Below the pieces are notes generated by a model, which was not told the DNA's origin, did no database searches, and was given only the letters and a program-made list of their open reading frames with translations. A DNA stretch of 64,000 nt from NCBI GenBank assembly GCA_003854985.1, contig RQOG01000010.1, positions 1 to 64,000 of the forward strand, given 5' to 3'. A program made the translations under genes and the position numbers. Position 1 is the first letter of the stretch. Each line of letters starts with the position of its first letter. Shown here piece after piece: positions 62,957 to 64,000 of this stretch. The stretch is from Calditrichota bacterium (GTDB lineage: Bacteria > Calditrichota > Calditrichia > Calditrichales > Calditrichaceae).

Positions 62957-64000
62957 TTACCGTTTTCCCGGTTTAGTTTTAATAATATTCATTTTAATCA
63001 TCATGGCAAATTCCTGTTCAAAATTAGGTGTAAACAGTTCTTTGCCAATGGACCTATTGATTTCATCGATGGTCCAGAATCTGCCGATTTCCACTTCATC
63101 CCGGTTAATTCTGAATGGTCCCTGATAATTCATCCGGAATGCATGCACCATTTCGCTTTCCCAATGATTTCGCATAATATAATGAAAAACAGGCGCAGGA
63201 TTTTTAACTTTAATTCCCAGTTCTTCATCGGCTTCTCGGATTAAGGCAGCCGTGACAGATTCTCCTGCAGACACATGCCCTCCAACAGCCGTATCCCAGC
63301 GGCCAGGATACAGGTCTTTGGTACCGGCTCTTTTTTGAAGATACAGTTTTCCCTGGTTATTAAAAATATGAAGGTGGACCACACGGTGAAGTAAAGCGGG
63401 ATTACCGTGAATCCGACTTCTGGGCGCTTTGCCCACAACTTCATTTTTCTCATTGACCACATCAAACCATTCTTCATCCGGGTTAAGCTGATGAATAAGA
63501 CGTTTATTTTTTATCCATTTTATATAAATCCACTGTCCAAGAAGAACGATGCCAAAAATAATATAGACTAATCCGCCGGAAATAAAAGCCCAGGCTTCAT
63601 GGCCCCAGAAATATGCAGAATATATAATGAGAATAATGTGAATGGCGAATATAAAAAAAAGCGCTCTGCTTAATGTCTTCATCATCTCGGCTTGCGCCGG
63701 AAGTATCTCAACATTTTTCATATAACGACGGGTCATATTTAACAAAACCGGTTTATCTGAGAAGGCATGAATTCCCAGCAAACTAAGCAATATTAGTTCG
63801 ATTAAGGCTGGTTTTAACTTGAAAAAGAGATCATCGTGCAGCAGCAGGGATACACCGCCCATAAGAACAATAAGCAGAGTATCGAACAAAATAAACCAAT
63901 CCAGGCGCCGATACCGGATAAAATAATAAAGGAAATATCCTATACCGCTGATTACCGCAATGATAATTCCCGCCGTCGTGCCAAAAAATTCATCTGCAAT
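62957..64000 (-). CDS. YciB (septation protein A)-like membrane domain fused to a Nudix hydrolase; 5' end outside the window
   Basis: The frame is open to the last base, so the TTG at 63889 is not the real start; the residues before it ('GIGYFLYYFIRYRRLDWFIL') belong to the same domain. The visible membrane part (about 200 residues) resembles YciB/IspZ: 'GGVSLLLHDDLFFKLKPALI' with several helices. After a TM helix and linker comes a Nudix domain of the IDI/YfcD type: 'EWFDVVNEKNEVVGKAPRSR', 'LHRVVHLHIF' and the box 'GGHVSAGESVTAALIREADE' continuing 'ELGI'. Nudix substrate unknown; YciB affects septation and the cell envelope. Possibly cotranscribed with cdsA. Confidence 0.88.
   Translation of the reverse strand: MADEFFGTTAGIIIAVISGIGYFLYYFIRYRRLDWFILFDTLLIVLMGGVSLLLHDDLFFKLKPALIELILLSLLGIHAFSDKPVLLNMTRRYMKNVEILPAQAEMMKTLSRALFFIFAIHIILIIYSAYFWGHEAWAFISGGLVYIIFGIVLLGQWIYIKWIKNKRLIHQLNPDEEWFDVVNEKNEVVGKAPRSRIHGNPALLHRVVHLHIFNNQGKLYLQKRAGTKDLYPGRWDTAVGGHVSAGESVTAALIREADEELGIKVKNPAPVFHYIMRNHWESEMVHAFRMNYQGPFRINRDEVEIGRFWTIDEINRSIGKELFTPNFEQEFAMMIKMNIIKTKPGKR

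Overview
The window is a stretch of bacterial chromosome with tightly packed genes on both strands and no rRNA or phage. The content points to the Fibrobacteres-Chlorobi-Bacteroidetes (FCB) superphylum. Two secreted proteins end in a sorting domain of the 'NPFNPxT...SGxYF' type. One surface protein ends in dockerin-like repeats. There is a two-component propeller sensor kinase, a methionyl-tRNA synthetase with a KxSTS signature, ribosomal protein Thx and a TatT/TatP TRAP receptor pair. A Calditrichota-like or related candidate phylum is my best guess; it is an inference and not proven by the sequence.

Layout. 1-7971 (+): the 3' part of an M16 peptidase cut at its zinc motif by the window edge, a small winged-helix protein, an NfeD/slipin pair, the TatT lipoprotein with its DctP-type receptor, and a Nif3-like protein. 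8002-16443 (-): AT-rich TPR and DUF2007 genes, a 1104-residue propeller histidine kinase, then suhB, prs, a TPR gene and a Nudix gene in one probable operon. 16613-22668 (+): lpd, a PD40 lipoprotein, and an AT-rich pair (PEGA protein and propeller lipoprotein). 22711-23737: a HigB2/HigA2-type toxin-antitoxin pair between two 126-bp direct repeats that look like integron attC sites. 23998-30350 (-): ferritin-like protein, a trmJ-like gene interrupted by an in-frame TAA, sfsA, and a selenium operon. That operon contains a selD whose active-site codon is UGA followed by a SECIS-like hairpin, a kinase-like gene, a DUF3343 protein, a TusA-like protein, a YedE-type membrane protein and a small Cys-rich protein. 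30903-30977 (+): tRNA-Val(CAC).

31039-37320 (-): glutamine amidotransferase, an unrecognised 593-residue protein next to glgC, an ArsC/Spx-like protein, a lipoprotein and a radical SAM protein. 37471-42461 (+): metG, tatD, ksgA, mgtE. 42614-45359 (+): two secreted proteins and a cold shock gene with its own promoter, long leader and terminator. 46004-53934 (-): a secreted metallo-beta-lactamase-fold hydrolase and addB-addA. 54076-64000: a subtilase, a B3/B4-domain protein, a 138-bp multi-hairpin element, a lipoprotein, a 37-codon thx gene, a glycosyltransferase, an SLH/TPR lipoprotein, two unusual response regulators, cdsA and a YciB-Nudix fusion running off the window.

How genes work together. 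The selenium operon would import or move selenium (YedE, TusA-like, DUF3343) and make selenophosphate with a SelD that is itself predicted to be a selenoprotein, so the genome elsewhere should encode selA, selB and selC. AddA and AddB form a recombination nuclease. TatT and DctP would form a periplasmic ligand receptor, but no TRAP permease genes lie nearby. The toxin-antitoxin cassette and AT-rich genes of the 19-24 kb region look acquired.
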